In this document: positions 55,325-64,000 of the stretch, piece by piece
Layout: each line of letters starts with the position of its first letter
Position numbering within the stretch: position 1 is the first letter of the stretch
Assembly: GCF_001613085.1 (NCBI RefSeq)
Contig: NZ_BDBR01000013.1
Location: 1-64,000 of the forward strand
Source of the DNA: Nocardia salmonicida NBRC 13393
GTDB lineage: Bacteria > Actinomycetota > Actinomycetes > Mycobacteriales > Mycobacteriaceae
DNA: 64,000 nt
Reading direction: 5' to 3'
Made by a program: the position numbers and the translations under genes
The notes under the pieces: model-generated
Told to the model about the DNA's origin: nothing
Database searches by the model: none
Seen by the model: only the letters and a program-made list of their open reading frames with translations

Positions 55325-56070
55325 GGCTTCACCTGGATTCCCAGGTAGGAGCGGGTGACCTGCTCATCGGCCCTGATCTGCTCGGCGGTGCCCGACAACA
55401 CGATGCGCCCGGTTTCCAGGACGTGCGCCTGCTGGGCGACACTGAGCGCCAGGTGGGCGTTCTGTTCGACGACGATCACCGTGGTGCGTTCCTCTTCGTT
55501 GATGGTGGCGACGATCCCGAACAACTCCTGGGTGACCAGCGGTGAGAGGCCGAGCGAGGGTTCGTCGAGCAGCAGCATGCGTGGGCGCAACATCAGCGCC
55601 CGGCCGATGGCGAGCATCTGCTGCTGGCCGCCGGACAGACCGCCCGCGGCGTCGCGCTGCTTGTCGCGCAGGATCGGGAAGTAGTCGTAGACGCGGCGCA
55701 GGTCGGTGTCGACGGCGGCGCGGTCACGGCGCGTGTAGGCGCCCAGGCGCAGGTTCTCTTCGACGGTGAGCGGGGCGAAGGTGCCGCGTCCCTCGGGAAC
55801 GTGGGCGACGCCGAGTCGCGCCATCGCTTCCGGTGCGCGACCGGATACTTCGCCACCGTCGAGGACCAGGCTCCCGCGAACCTTGATCATCCCGCACAGG
55901 GCGCGCAGCAGGGTGGTCTTGCCCGCGCCGTTGGGGCCGAGGATCGCGCACACCGTGCCCTGCTCGACCGAGAAGCTGACGCCGTGCAGGACTTTCGCCG
56001 CACCGTAACCGGCATGCAGATCGGTGACCGTCAAGAACGCGTTGTCGGCCGTCGGCCAGTGCTCGCTCAT
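55321..56070 (-). CDS. livF: Branched-chain-type ABC transporter ATP-binding protein LivF
   Basis: ATPase of 249 residues with Walker A GPNGAGKTT (about 39-47), ARLGVAHVPEGRGTFAPLTVEENL typical of LivF, signature LSGGQQQM and Walker B LLLDEPSLGLSP. It forms a heterodimer with LivG. Overlaps both neighbours by 4 bases. Confidence 0.92.
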   Translation of the reverse strand: MSEHWPTADNAFLTVTDLHAGYGAAKVLHGVSFSVEQGTVCAILGPNGAGKTTLLRALCGMIKVRGSLVLDGGEVSGRAPEAMARLGVAHVPEGRGTFAPLTVEENLRLGAYTRRDRAAVDTDLRRVYDYFPILRDKQRDAAGGLSGGQQQMLAIGRALMLRPRMLLLDEPSLGLSPLVTQELFGIVATINEEERTTVIVVEQNAHLALSVAQQAHVLETGRIVLSGTAEQIRADEQVTRSYLGIQVKP

Positions 56071-56825
56071 GCCGAAGCTCCCAGGTAGGCGCGGATGACT
56101 GCCGGATCCTGCTGCACCGCTTCGGGTTTGCCCTCGGCGATCACCTGGCCGAACTCGAGACAGATCACCCGATCGCAGGTGCCCATCACGAAACCCATGT
56201 GGTGTTCGACGACGATCACGGTGAGCGCGAGGTCGGCTTGCAGGCCGCGCAGGCGGGCGGCGAATTCGTCCACCTCCCCGTGGCTCAAGCCGTTCACCGG
56301 TTCGTCGAGCAGCAGCAGCTGTGGCCGCACCGCCAGCGCCCTGGCGAGTTCGATGCGTTTGAGGGTGCCGAACGGCAGCCCGGCGGCCGGGTGGTCGGCG
56401 ACCGCGGTCAGGTCGAGGCGTTCGAGGAGTTCGTCGGCCTCGGCGCGCAGCAGCTTTTCCTCCTTGCGGACCTTAGGCAACCGCAGTCCGGCTGAAACGA
56501 AGCCCGCGCAGGCTCGGTGGTGCGCGCCGACGAGGACGTTCTCGCGCACCGAGAGGCGGGGGAACAGACCGAGGTTCTGGAACGTGCGGGCGATACCGAG
56601 CGCGGCCAGCGCGTCGGGCCGCACCGTGGACAGATCGGTGTCGAGGTAACGCATGGTGCCCGACGTCAGCCGGTTGCGCCGGGTCATGCAGTTGAACAGG
56701 GTGGTCTTGCCGGCGCCGTTGGGTCCGATCAGGCCGACCATCTCGCCGGGAGCGACCGTGAACCCGACGTCCTGTAAAGCGGTGATGCCGCCGAAGCGCA
56801 CCGTCAGGTTGGTTATCTCGAGCAT
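56067..56825 (-). CDS. livG: Branched-chain-type ABC transporter ATP-binding protein LivG
   Basis: ATPase of 252 residues with Walker A GPNGAGKTT, IARTFQNLGLFPRLSVRENV, and Walker B LLLLDEPVNGLSHGE. The signature position reads LPFGTLKRIELA, typical of LivG proteins. The ATG at 56825 is the first gene start of the cluster; upstream in-frame codons to 56975 lie across the regulatory gap and pucR. Divergent from pucR by 134 bases. Confidence 0.9.
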   Translation of the reverse strand: MLEITNLTVRFGGITALQDVGFTVAPGEMVGLIGPNGAGKTTLFNCMTRRNRLTSGTMRYLDTDLSTVRPDALAALGIARTFQNLGLFPRLSVRENVLVGAHHRACAGFVSAGLRLPKVRKEEKLLRAEADELLERLDLTAVADHPAAGLPFGTLKRIELARALAVRPQLLLLDEPVNGLSHGEVDEFAARLRGLQADLALTVIVVEHHMGFVMGTCDRVICLEFGQVIAEGKPEAVQQDPAVIRAYLGASA

Positions 56826-56907
56826 GTGAAGAACACTAAGACCGCAGGTCGGAGCCCACATCGGACGTTGCGGACCAAGAAACTCGGCCGGTGCTCGTCC
56901 GCTGCGG

Positions 56908-56931
56908 ACAGTGTGACGTGGTTGACACTGT
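56908..56931. promoter_or_regulatory. ACAGTGT-N10-ACACTGT repeat with TTGACA, livG-pucR gap
   Basis: Perfect 7-bp arms lie in the divergent promoter region. A TTGACA at 56922-56927 overlaps the right arm and could be a -35 for pucR, whose ATG at 56960 would then be nearly leaderless. It is a candidate PucR operator. Confidence 0.55.
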
Positions 56932-56959
56932 GGGCGCGTTGCCTGCACACTCCCGAAAT

Positions 56960-58249
56960 ATGTCAGCTGGATCACTTTTATCCGTTTCGACCGAGTCCGA
57001 TCAGGTGCGGGCCGAGCGTCACCGGATAGCGGGCGCCGCTTACGACCACGCCGACGAGATCGCCGACGATGTGATGGCCAAGATCCGCGCCGAGCTGCCC
57101 GGCTACGCCACCGCGGGTCCCGGCCTGCTCGATGACGTGCACGATCAGCTCGCCCGGCTGAGCCGCACGGGGCTCGGCGCGTTGCTCGAGCACCGACGCG
57201 TCTGCCCGTCCGACGTCGCCTATGCCCGGCAGGCGGCGGCGCGGCGGGCCCGCACCGGGCTGCCGCTGGTCGACTACATCGCCGCGTTCCGTCTCGGCCA
57301 GCGGGCCATCTGGAAATCGCTGCTCGCGCACGCGGGCGATTCCGAGGCGGGCCGCGCGGCCGTGCTGTCGCTGGCCGGTCCGCTGGCGCGCTACACCGAT
57401 CTGATCAGCACCCAGGCCACCGACGCGTATCTGGAATTCCAGCAGTACGTGGCCGCCGAATCGGGGCGCGACTCGCAGGCTCTGATGGACGCGTTGCTCG
57501 ACGGCGCGCTGCCCGCGAGCGGTCCGCACCTGTCGGTGGCCACCGCGCACGGCATCGGGGCCGAACGCGCCACGCCGGTGGTCGTCGTCACCGCGGTGGT
57601 CCTGGATCGGGGCGAGGACTCGTCCGAAAGCTTGCTCCAGGCAAGGCAATTGGTGTCCGCGGCACTGGCGCGCTGCACCGTCAACGGATTGCGGACCCTG
57701 TCGGTGGTGCGCGGATCCGAGATCGTCGCGGTGCCCGCGCTCGGTGCGGGCCTCGCGGCCGACGGACTGTGCGAGCGGCTGCGCGCGATGCAGGACGAAT
57801 TGGGCGCCGAGGGCATCACCCTCGCCATCGGGGTGAGCACCACGGTGACCGAGGTGGCCCAGATTCCCCGCGCCTACCGGCAGGCGCAGGCCGCGCTCGA
57901 ACTCCTGCCCGAAGGGGGTGGGGTACTCGCGTTGCCGCAGATCACGCCGTTCAAATACCTGCTCCTGCGTGCCGATGACACGACCCGCCAGCTGGTCGAC
58001 CCGCGCATCGGCAGCGCACTGGCCGAGGACCGTGTTCGCGGCGGGACCTTGGCCGAGACGATCCGCGCGTTCGCCGCCGCCGACATGAATCTGCGCGAGG
58101 CCGCCGACACCCTCCATATCCACCTCAATACGGCCAAGTACCGCCTCGGCCGGATCCAGGAGCTCACCGGTCGCAATGTGCGCAGTGTGAACGACCTCGT
58201 CGAACTGCTGGTGGCCATCGAACTGGCTGCTGTTATAAACGAGGCATGA
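56960..58249 (+). CDS. PucR/CdaR-type transcriptional regulator
   Basis: Regulator of 429 residues. It has an N-terminal RsbR-like helical sensor region (about 20-165), a CdaR GGDEF-like middle domain (about 180-310), and a C-terminal PucR HTH ([30 protein letters not shown], key HLNTAKYRL). Such proteins usually activate the adjacent uptake or degradation genes in response to substrate; here livGFHM, the receptor and the dehydrogenase are the likely targets. Its stop overlaps the hisI start by 4 bases. No ribosome site precedes the ATG. Confidence 0.85.
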   Translation: MSAGSLLSVSTESDQVRAERHRIAGAAYDHADEIADDVMAKIRAELPGYATAGPGLLDDVHDQLARLSRTGLGALLEHRRVCPSDVAYARQAAARRARTGLPLVDYIAAFRLGQRAIWKSLLAHAGDSEAGRAAVLSLAGPLARYTDLISTQATDAYLEFQQYVAAESGRDSQALMDALLDGALPASGPHLSVATAHGIGAERATPVVVVTAVVLDRGEDSSESLLQARQLVSAALARCTVNGLRTLSVVRGSEIVAVPALGAGLAADGLCERLRAMQDELGAEGITLAIGVSTTVTEVAQIPRAYRQAQAALELLPEGGGVLALPQITPFKYLLLRADDTTRQLVDPRIGSALAEDRVRGGTLAETIRAFAAADMNLREAADTLHIHLNTAKYRLGRIQELTGRNVRSVNDLVELLVAIELAAVINEA

Positions 58250-58590
58250 GCCTCGACCCTGCCATCGCCGCCCGCCTCAAGCGCACCGAGGACGGACTGA
58301 TCGCCGCGATCGCGCAGGAGAAGGCGACCGGTGACGTGCTGATGATGGCGTGGATGGACGACGAGGCGCTGGCGCGCACGCTGCACACCCGTCGGGCGAC
58401 CTACTATTCGCGCTCGCGGCAGCAGTACTGGGTCAAGGGCGAGACCTCGGGGCACACCCAGTACGTGCACGAGGTGCGCCTGGATTGCGACGGCGACACG
58501 CTGCTGCTGATCGTCGATCAGGAAGGCGCGGCCTGCCACACCGGCACCCACACCTGCTTCGACGCCGACGTGCTGCTCGCCGCGGACTAG
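58246..58590 (+). CDS. hisI: Phosphoribosyl-AMP cyclohydrolase
   Basis: Zinc/magnesium enzyme of 114 residues hydrolysing phosphoribosyl-AMP to ProFAR. The signature is [14 protein letters not shown] with [10 protein letters not shown] (metal-binding Asp residues and Cys) and a C-terminal [10 protein letters not shown] (zinc cysteines). There is no HisE domain. Cut off from hisF by 8.5 kb; translation is coupled to pucR through ATGA. It overlaps the convergent marR gene by 4 bases. Confidence 0.95.
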   Translation: MSLDPAIAARLKRTEDGLIAAIAQEKATGDVLMMAWMDDEALARTLHTRRATYYSRSRQQYWVKGETSGHTQYVHEVRLDCDGDTLLLIVDQEGAACHTGTHTCFDADVLLAAD

Positions 58591-59054
58591 TCGCCGTCTT
58601 CGGCGAGGATCCGATTCAGCCGGTCGGACAGAGTTTCCCCGAACACCGCCAGTTGCGCGGTCTGCTGATCGGTGAGACCGTCGAGCACGAGCCTGCGCAC
58701 GGCGTCGACATAGCCGGGGGCAGCTTCGATCACCTTCTCGAAACCCGCGTCGGTGAGTACCGCGTGCACTCCGCGTCGACCCGCGGTGGTGTCGCGGCGG
58801 GCCCAGCCGAGTCGTTCCAGCTTCGACACCACATGGGACAGTCGCGATAGCGACGCATTTGCCTTGTGGGCGAGATCACTCAACTGCAGGCGATGGCCCG
58901 GCTCCTCCGAGAGCGCGCTGAGCACTCGGAATTCGAAATGGGTGAGCCCGGACTCGCGTTGCAGCCGGGTGTCCAACGCGCCGGGAATCCGGGTCATGAG
59001 CGCGACGATCGCCTGCCATGCGCGTTGTTCGACGGGGTCGAGCCACTGAGTCAT
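58587..59054 (-). CDS. MarR-family regulator
   Basis: Winged-helix regulator of 155 residues. The fold is visible in [26 protein letters not shown], the recognition helix [20 protein letters not shown] and the wing [16 protein letters not shown]. No target gene is obvious: the neighbour upstream is a membrane protein on the same strand, 144 bases away. It converges on hisI with overlapping ends. Confidence 0.83.
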   Translation of the reverse strand: MTQWLDPVEQRAWQAIVALMTRIPGALDTRLQRESGLTHFEFRVLSALSEEPGHRLQLSDLAHKANASLSRLSHVVSKLERLGWARRDTTAGRRGVHAVLTDAGFEKVIEAAPGYVDAVRRLVLDGLTDQQTAQLAVFGETLSDRLNRILAEDGD

Positions 59055-59198
59055 CGCCGTGACTGCCTCGCGGCCGGACGGCGGACATGGTGGAATTGGG
59101 CGCGCACAAGAAAGAGTTTGCCACGACGTCGCTGTGGCGTCCGCGAGTTGGCGGTGGTCGTGAGGTCACTCACATCACCGCGGGGGTGTGCGTGAAGG

Positions 59199-59771
59199 CT
59201 ATCGATCGCCGGTCATCGGCGGGGTGACGGGCTCCGGCGCCTGGGCGGCGGCCTTGGCGGCCTTGTGACGGCTGAATCCACGCTTGCCCATCAGTGCGAG
59301 CGCCAGTGCGAACACCACCGCCGCGATGATGGCGCCGACCAGGCAGGCGCCGCGGAAGGCCGGTGCGTCGACATCCAGAATGCGTTGACCGGCGTGTGCG
59401 GCATTGTTGCCACCGAGCACGATCGTCAAGGTCATCAGATTCGGCAGCGAGCAGGCCAGGGCGACGATCACCGCCGCGCCCGCCATGAACTTGCCGCCCT
59501 TGCGCTTCCAGACCCGCACCGCGAATATCAGCAGCACCAGTGGCAGCAGGGTGAACACGAACCCGTAGACCAGTCCCCACCAGATGCCCGAGCTGAAACT
59601 GCCGTGCACAGTGTTGGCCAGTCGCTGTGCCCACCATCGGGGGATGAACGAGGAAAGAACGAAGTAGGCGATCACCAGCACCACCACCGTGGCGAGGGTC
59701 ATGATCGCCCGGTTGCGCCAGATGACGGCCGTGGATTTCTGACCGCTCGACTGCACCTCGCCGGTTGTCAT
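59199..59771 (-). CDS. Membrane protein of unknown function
   Basis: Protein of 190 residues with four hydrophobic segments (about 24-44, 64-84, 96-116, 138-160) and a basic C-terminus. A conserved-looking RWWAQRLANTVHGSFSSGIWWGLVYG lies between the first two (key WWAQR and GIWWGLVYG). Similar proteins occur in Nocardiaceae and mycobacteria without known role. Confidence 0.6.
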   Translation of the reverse strand: MTTGEVQSSGQKSTAVIWRNRAIMTLATVVVLVIAYFVLSSFIPRWWAQRLANTVHGSFSSGIWWGLVYGFVFTLLPLVLLIFAVRVWKRKGGKFMAGAAVIVALACSLPNLMTLTIVLGGNNAAHAGQRILDVDAPAFRGACLVGAIIAAVVFALALALMGKRGFSRHKAAKAAAQAPEPVTPPMTGDR

Positions 59772-59838
59772 CTGGCCAGCGTAAGTGCGTCGAGGTCGCC
59801 GGGCGTCGATCCGCCGCCCGGCGATTCGTCGATCGGTG

Positions 59839-60309
59839 CTACTCCGGGGTGTGGCTGCGTTCGCGCAGGAAAGCCAGTGCTTCGTCGGCGTGCACGGCCG
59901 CGCGCAGTTCGCCGGTGATGATCTTCAGGATCGTGCGGTCGGTGTCGATGACGAAGGTATGCCGTTTGACGGGGGCGAGTTTGCCGAGCAGTCCACGCTT
60001 GACGCCGAATTCGGCGGCCACCGCGCCGTCGTGGTCGGACAGCACGGGGTAGTCGAGGCGCTGCTTGGTGGCGAAACCGGCCTGCACCTCGGTGCTGTCG
60101 GTGCTGATGCCGACGCACGAGGCGCCGAGCGCGGCGAACTCGCCGCTCAGATCCCTGAAGTGGCAGGCTTCCGCGGTGCACACCGGGGTATTGGCGGCGG
60201 GGTAGAAGAACAGCACCACCGGGCCGTCGGCGAGCAAGCCGTCGAGCGAGCGGAGCTGGGCGGACTGATCGGGGAGCTCGAACTGCGGAGCGCGCTGGCC
60301 TGGCTGCAT
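59839..60309 (-). CDS. bcpB: Thiol peroxidase of the Bcp/PrxQ type (BcpB)
   Basis: Peroxiredoxin of 156 residues reducing hydroperoxides. Peroxidatic Cys44 and probable resolving Cys49 occur in TPVCTAEACHF, the usual C-x4-C of PrxQ. The ATG at 60309 is preferred over an upstream start at 60357. It is in the same relative place as bcpB (Rv1608c) in M. tuberculosis, between hisI and trpE on the opposite strand. Confidence 0.9.
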   Translation of the reverse strand: MQPGQRAPQFELPDQSAQLRSLDGLLADGPVVLFFYPAANTPVCTAEACHFRDLSGEFAALGASCVGISTDSTEVQAGFATKQRLDYPVLSDHDGAVAAEFGVKRGLLGKLAPVKRHTFVIDTDRTILKIITGELRAAVHADEALAFLRERSHTPE

Positions 60310-60382
60310 GCCCAGACAGTAACGATCAGCGGCCGAGTAAGGAAGATCCCCGCTCACGGAGACGAGCGGGGATCGTCGCGGC

Positions 60383-60661
60383 CTACTGGTCGAGCAGCGC
60401 CGCGATGTCGGGATTGCGGATCTGCATCACGTCGAGGATGCCGTGCGCGCGCAGCAGTGGTTCCAGCTCGCGGATGCGATCGCTGTGCCCGGCGTACTCG
60501 TCGGGGAAGGTCTTCTTGTCGAGGTCCTGGATGGCCTTGGCGTAGGTGACGAACGAGTTGATCGCGCTCGTGGGCACCGCCTGCTGGCCGGGACCGTAGT
60601 GCTGCTGCGACGGGACAGCCAGTCGGCCGTCCTGTGCGCCCTGGTGCGAGGGGTACAACAT
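60383..60661 (-). CDS. Hypothetical protein (92 residues)
   Basis: Soluble, Gln/Pro-rich N-terminus and a charged helical C-terminus (TYAKAIQDLDKKTFPDEYAG, RIRELEPLLRAHGIL). The ATG at 60661 is chosen because GAGAGGAG lies directly upstream; a longer form from 60697 is possible. No family recognised. Divergent from trpE. Confidence 0.55.
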   Translation of the reverse strand: MLYPSHQGAQDGRLAVPSQQHYGPGQQAVPTSAINSFVTYAKAIQDLDKKTFPDEYAGHSDRIRELEPLLRAHGILDVMQIRNPDIAALLDQ

Positions 60662-60794
60662 TGCTCCTCTCGGAAAGGGGATTACCGCATGCGACATGGA
60701 ACGCGCGCGAGTGTAGTGATGCCGGTCACCGCCCGATTCGGCGCGGGGTCGGGTCCGCGCGCGTCGGCGGCGGCACGCCTGGGATGATGGGCTC

Positions 60795-62333
60795 ATGCAG
60801 GGCGCGTCGACACCAACCACCACGACCCGCGAACAGTTCCGGCTGCTCGCCGCCGAGCACCGGGTCGTCCCGGTGACCCGAAAGGTGCTGGCGGACTCCG
60901 AAACTCCGCTCTCGGCCTATTCCAAACTGGCCGGTGACCGGCCGGGGACCTTCCTGTTCGAATCCGCGGAGAACGGGCGTTCGTGGTCGCGCTGGTCGTT
61001 CATCGGCGCGGGCAGCCCGTCCGCGCTCACCGTCGTCGACGGTGAAGCCGCCTGGCTTGGCACGGTGCCCGCCGACGCACCCACCGGCGGTGACCCGCTG
61101 CGTGTGCTGCACGAGACGCTCGAACTGCTGCGCACCGAACGGCTGCCCGGTCTGCCGCCGCTCACCGGCGGCATGGTCGGCTTTCTCGGCTACGACGCGG
61201 TGCGCCGGATCGAACGACTGCCCGAGCTCGCCACCGACGATCTGCGAGTTCCCGAACTGGTGCTCATGCTGGCCACCGACCTGGCCGCGTTCGACCACCA
61301 CGAGGGCGCGATCACCCTCATCGCCAACGCGGTGAACTGGGACGGCACCGACTCCCGCGTCGACGCCGCCTACGACGACGCCGTCGCCCGCCTCGACCGG
61401 ATGACCGCCGCGCTGGCCACCCCGGCGCCCTCGACGGTGTCGGTCTTCGACCAGCCCGAACCGCAGTTCCTGCGCAGGCGCACCACCGAGGAATTCGGTG
61501 CGGGCGTGCGCCGCCTGATCAAGGAGATCGAGGCGGGCGAGGCGTTCCAGGTGGTGCTCTCGCAGCGCTTCGAAATGGATTACACCGGATCCCCGCTCGC
61601 GGTCTACCGGATGCTGCGGGCCTCGAATCCGAGCCCGTACATGTATCTGATGCACATCCCCGACGGCGAGGGCGGCACCGCGTTCTCCATCGTCGGATCG
61701 AGTCCGGAATCGCTGGTCACCGTGATAGATGGGGTGGCCACGACACATCCGATCGCGGGCACCCGCTGGCGTGGCGACAGCGCCGAGGACGACATCCTGC
61801 TCGAGAAGGATCTGCTCGCCGACGAGAAGGAGAACGCCGAGCACCTGATGCTCGTCGACCTCGGTCGCAACGATCTCGGCCGGGTCTGCCGTCCCGGCAC
61901 GGTGAAGGTCACCCAGTACCGCCACGTGGAGCGATACAGCCACGTGATGCACCTGGTCTCGACGGTGTCCGGGCTGCTCGCCGAGGGCAAGGACGCGCTC
62001 GACGCGGTGCGGGCCTGCTTCCCCGCCGGCACGCTGTCGGGAGCGCCGAAGGTGCGGGCGATGGAACTGATCGAGGAGCTGGAACCGACCCGTCGCGGCA
62101 TCTACGGCGGCGTGGTCGGCTACCTCGACTTCGCCGGTGACGCCGACACCGCCATCGCCATCCGCACCGCCCTGCTCAAGGACGGCACCGCCTATGTCCA
62201 GGCCGGCGCGGGCGTGGTCGCCGACTCCGACCCGATCGCCGAGGACACCGAGGCCCGCAACAAGGCCATGGCGGTGCTCAAGGCGATCGCGGCCGCGCAG
62301 ACCCTGCACACCTACGAAGGCGGTGCCCTATGA
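60795..62333 (+). CDS. trpE: Anthranilate synthase component I
   Basis: Enzyme of 512 residues making anthranilate from chorismate with ammonia or the TrpG subunit. The tryptophan-feedback site region [10 protein letters not shown] is near residues 36-45. Catalytic regions are [28 protein letters not shown] and [15 protein letters not shown]. No trpG lies in the window. The stop overlaps the next start by 4 bases. Confidence 0.95.
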   Translation: MQGASTPTTTTREQFRLLAAEHRVVPVTRKVLADSETPLSAYSKLAGDRPGTFLFESAENGRSWSRWSFIGAGSPSALTVVDGEAAWLGTVPADAPTGGDPLRVLHETLELLRTERLPGLPPLTGGMVGFLGYDAVRRIERLPELATDDLRVPELVLMLATDLAAFDHHEGAITLIANAVNWDGTDSRVDAAYDDAVARLDRMTAALATPAPSTVSVFDQPEPQFLRRRTTEEFGAGVRRLIKEIEAGEAFQVVLSQRFEMDYTGSPLAVYRMLRASNPSPYMYLMHIPDGEGGTAFSIVGSSPESLVTVIDGVATTHPIAGTRWRGDSAEDDILLEKDLLADEKENAEHLMLVDLGRNDLGRVCRPGTVKVTQYRHVERYSHVMHLVSTVSGLLAEGKDALDAVRACFPAGTLSGAPKVRAMELIEELEPTRRGIYGGVVGYLDFAGDADTAIAIRTALLKDGTAYVQAGAGVVADSDPIAEDTEARNKAMAVLKAIAAAQTLHTYEGGAL

Positions 62334-63079
62334 CGGCCACCCCAGGAGAAGACGACACCGGACGGTCGGTCGACGCGACTGACGCCGACGTGCCGGGGAC
62401 GGGCGCCACGCCCGCCCCGACGGCGAAGCCGATCGTTCCGGTCGTGTTGCTCGCGCTGGCGGCCGCCGGTCTGTGGGCGTCCTCGCGGATGACGTGGGTG
62501 ACGGTGCACTCGGCCGACGGTCTCACCGAGCCGCGCACCGACGACCTCAACGGCGGGGTGTGGTTCGGCGCCCTCACCCCGCTTGCGCTGGTGCTGGTCG
62601 CCTCGATCGCGGCGGTCTTCGCGGTCAAGGGCGTGCTGCGTCAGCTGCTCGGGGTGGTGATCTCGGTGGTGGCCGCGGCCGCCGCGGTGCCGGGCTTCGC
62701 GCTGGCCGTCGGCGCGGGCAGGACCGCCGAACGGGCGGGCACACTGGCCGAGCTGCCGGTGCGCGCGGTGGTCAGCTCCGCCGAGACGCATCTCGCCCCC
62801 GCGATCCTGTCGATCTTCGCGGCGGGCCTGGCACTGGCCGCGGGCATCCTGCTCACCCGCCGCCCCGGTGAACACGCCGAGGTCTCCGACAGATACGACA
62901 ACCCCGTGTTCCGTAAGGCCGACGCCAGCGCCGCGGTGAGCAAGCAGAACACGGAGACCGGAACCGCGGCGCCACTGTCGGACCGGGTGCTGTGGGACGC
63001 GCTCGACGCGGGCACCGACCCGACCGACACCTCCGACACCTCGGGCGCCGACCAGCGTCCGGCCGAGGGAAACAAGTGA
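62330..63079 (+). CDS. Trp-region conserved membrane protein (TIGR02234 type)
   Basis: Protein of 249 residues with four hydrophobic segments (about 32-50, 82-100, 108-128, 160-180) and a hydrophilic C-terminus. The pattern [20 protein letters not shown] after helix 1 is typical of the membrane protein between trpE and trpC in actinobacteria (Rv1610 position). Its role is unknown; coupling to trpE suggests a link to tryptophan metabolism or transport. Confidence 0.82.
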   Translation: MTATPGEDDTGRSVDATDADVPGTGATPAPTAKPIVPVVLLALAAAGLWASSRMTWVTVHSADGLTEPRTDDLNGGVWFGALTPLALVLVASIAAVFAVKGVLRQLLGVVISVVAAAAAVPGFALAVGAGRTAERAGTLAELPVRAVVSSAETHLAPAILSIFAAGLALAAGILLTRRPGEHAEVSDRYDNPVFRKADASAAVSKQNTETGTAAPLSDRVLWDALDAGTDPTDTSDTSGADQRPAEGNK

Positions 63080-63203
63080 CCGGCAGCACCCCCGCCGCAG
63101 TGACACGCGCGACGGGCATTTATTCTTTACCAGCATCGGTGAGACAGCGCCTGAGGGGACTCTCGGGCGAGAAGTGCGTCTCCCCAGAAAGGATTCGAGC
63201 CAG

Positions 63204-64000
63204 ATGACGGTACTCGACTCGATTCTCGACGGGGTCCGAGCGGATGTTGCCGCTCGCGAAGCCCTCCTCGATTTTCAAGCGATCAAAGCTGCTGCTGCCG
63301 CGGTCAAGGGCCCGCTGGACGCACACGCCGCGCTGCACGAGGACGGAATCGGTGTCATCGCCGAGGTGAAGCGAGCCAGCCCCTCCAAGGGCGCGCTGGC
63401 CGACATCCCCGATCCCGCCGTGCTGGCCAAGGCCTACGAAGACGGGGGCGCGCGCATCATCAGCGTGCTCACCGAGGGTCGCCGCTTCGGCGGATCGCTC
63501 GACGATCTCGACGCCGTGCGCGCCGCCGTGAACATCCCGGTGCTGCGCAAGGACTTCGTCGTCGGTCCGTACCAGATCCACGAGGCCCGTGCCCACGGCG
63601 CCGACGTGATCCTGCTGATCGTGGCCGCGCTCGAACAGGACGTGCTGGCCTCGCTGATCGACCGCACCGAATCCCTCGGCATGACCGCCCTGGTGGAGGT
63701 GCACACCGAGGAAGAGGCCGACCGCGCCCTCGAAGCCGGTGCGACGGTGATCGGCATCAACGCGCGCAACCTCAAGACCCTCGAGGTCGACCGCGATGTG
63801 TTCGCGCGGATCGCGCCCGGCCTGCCCTCCGAGGTCATCCGGGTGGCCGAGTCCGGCATCCGCGGCACCGCCGACCTGCTGGCCTACGCCGGTGCGGGCG
63901 CCGATGCCGTGCTCGTCGGCGAGGGCCTGGTGACCAGCGGTAACCCACGTTCGGCCGTGTCCGAACTGGTGACCGCGGGCACGCACCCGTCCTGCCCGAA
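63204..64000 (+). CDS. trpC: Indole-3-glycerol phosphate synthase (3' end cut by window)
   Basis: Barrel enzyme; about 265 codons are present and the usual length is about 270, so only the last few residues are missing. Catalytic segments are [14 protein letters not shown] (Lys), VLRKDFVV (Lys), [13 protein letters not shown] and VAESGI. AAAGGA precedes the ATG. The 124 bases before it hold an AT-rich patch (TATTCT at 63121) that might be a separate promoter. Confidence 0.94.
   Translation, partial: MTVLDSILDGVRADVAAREALLDFQAIKAAAAAVKGPLDAHAALHEDGIGVIAEVKRASPSKGALADIPDPAVLAKAYEDGGARIISVLTEGRRFGGSLDDLDAVRAAVNIPVLRKDFVVGPYQIHEARAHGADVILLIVAALEQDVLASLIDRTESLGMTALVEVHTEEEADRALEAGATVIGINARNLKTLEVDRDVFARIAPGLPSEVIRVAESGIRGTADLLAYAGAGADAVLVGEGLVTSGNPRSAVSELVTAGTHPSCP

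Overview
The window is high-GC actinobacterial chromosome, most likely Nocardia or a close Nocardiaceae relative. The case rests on GTG/TTG starts, mycothiol-type DinB-fold proteins, a BioB-BsaP-DUF2567 trio, a dual-function HisA (PriA type) with no trpF nearby, and a housekeeping backbone recognisable from Mycobacterium tuberculosis Rv1589-Rv1611: bioB, nadABC/nrtR, hisDCBH-hisA-impA-hisF-hisI, bcpB, trpE, trp membrane protein, trpC. No rRNA, tRNA, CRISPR array or insertion sequence was recognised, and no gene-free stretch exceeds about 210 bases.

Layout. 0.1-4.4 kb: a xylose/ribose-type sugar ABC transporter with its own ROK repressor. 4.4-4.9 kb: an SRPBCC protein. 5.1-10.4 kb: a sulfonate/organosulfur module (SsuA-, SsuC- and SsuB-like proteins, an FMN-dependent monooxygenase, an MFS transporter). 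10.4-12.6 kb: a metal-binding DinB-fold protein, a truncated AraC regulator and an alpha/beta hydrolase. 12.6-15.3 kb: a biotin locus with a divergent TetR (BioQ candidate), a TGAAC-N3-GTTCA operator, bioB, bsaP and DUF2567. 15.3-17.8 kb: DUF1353, an AI-2E family membrane protein and two small hypotheticals. 17.8-22.2 kb: nadCBA on the minus strand, divergent from nrtR across a perfect palindrome; the block is inverted relative to M. tuberculosis.

22.2-39.7 kb is an accessory region between the NAD and histidine blocks. It holds an arsenic locus (arsC, acr3, arsR, arsI, a second arsR, three copies of a GACATA operator motif), an AlkZ-like protein, a P-loop kinase, an ArsR-like/MFS pair with a 38-bp near-perfect palindrome, a fused TRAP transporter with a TAXI binding protein, a secreted hydrolase, an arylamine N-acetyltransferase, an OafA-type acyltransferase, a lipoprotein class B PBP and a Ser/Thr kinase.

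39.9-63+ kb is the his-trp region, interrupted twice compared with M. tuberculosis. Between hisH and hisA lie a DUF2786 protein, a mycothiol-type enzyme and an ECF41 sigma factor/carboxymuconolactone decarboxylase pair, which carries matching TGTTACG-N16-CGTC promoters on both strands. Between hisF and hisI lies an 8-kb branched-chain amino acid/amide-type ABC transporter, an acyl-CoA dehydrogenase and a PucR regulator, whose stop codon overlaps the hisI start. The window ends inside trpC.
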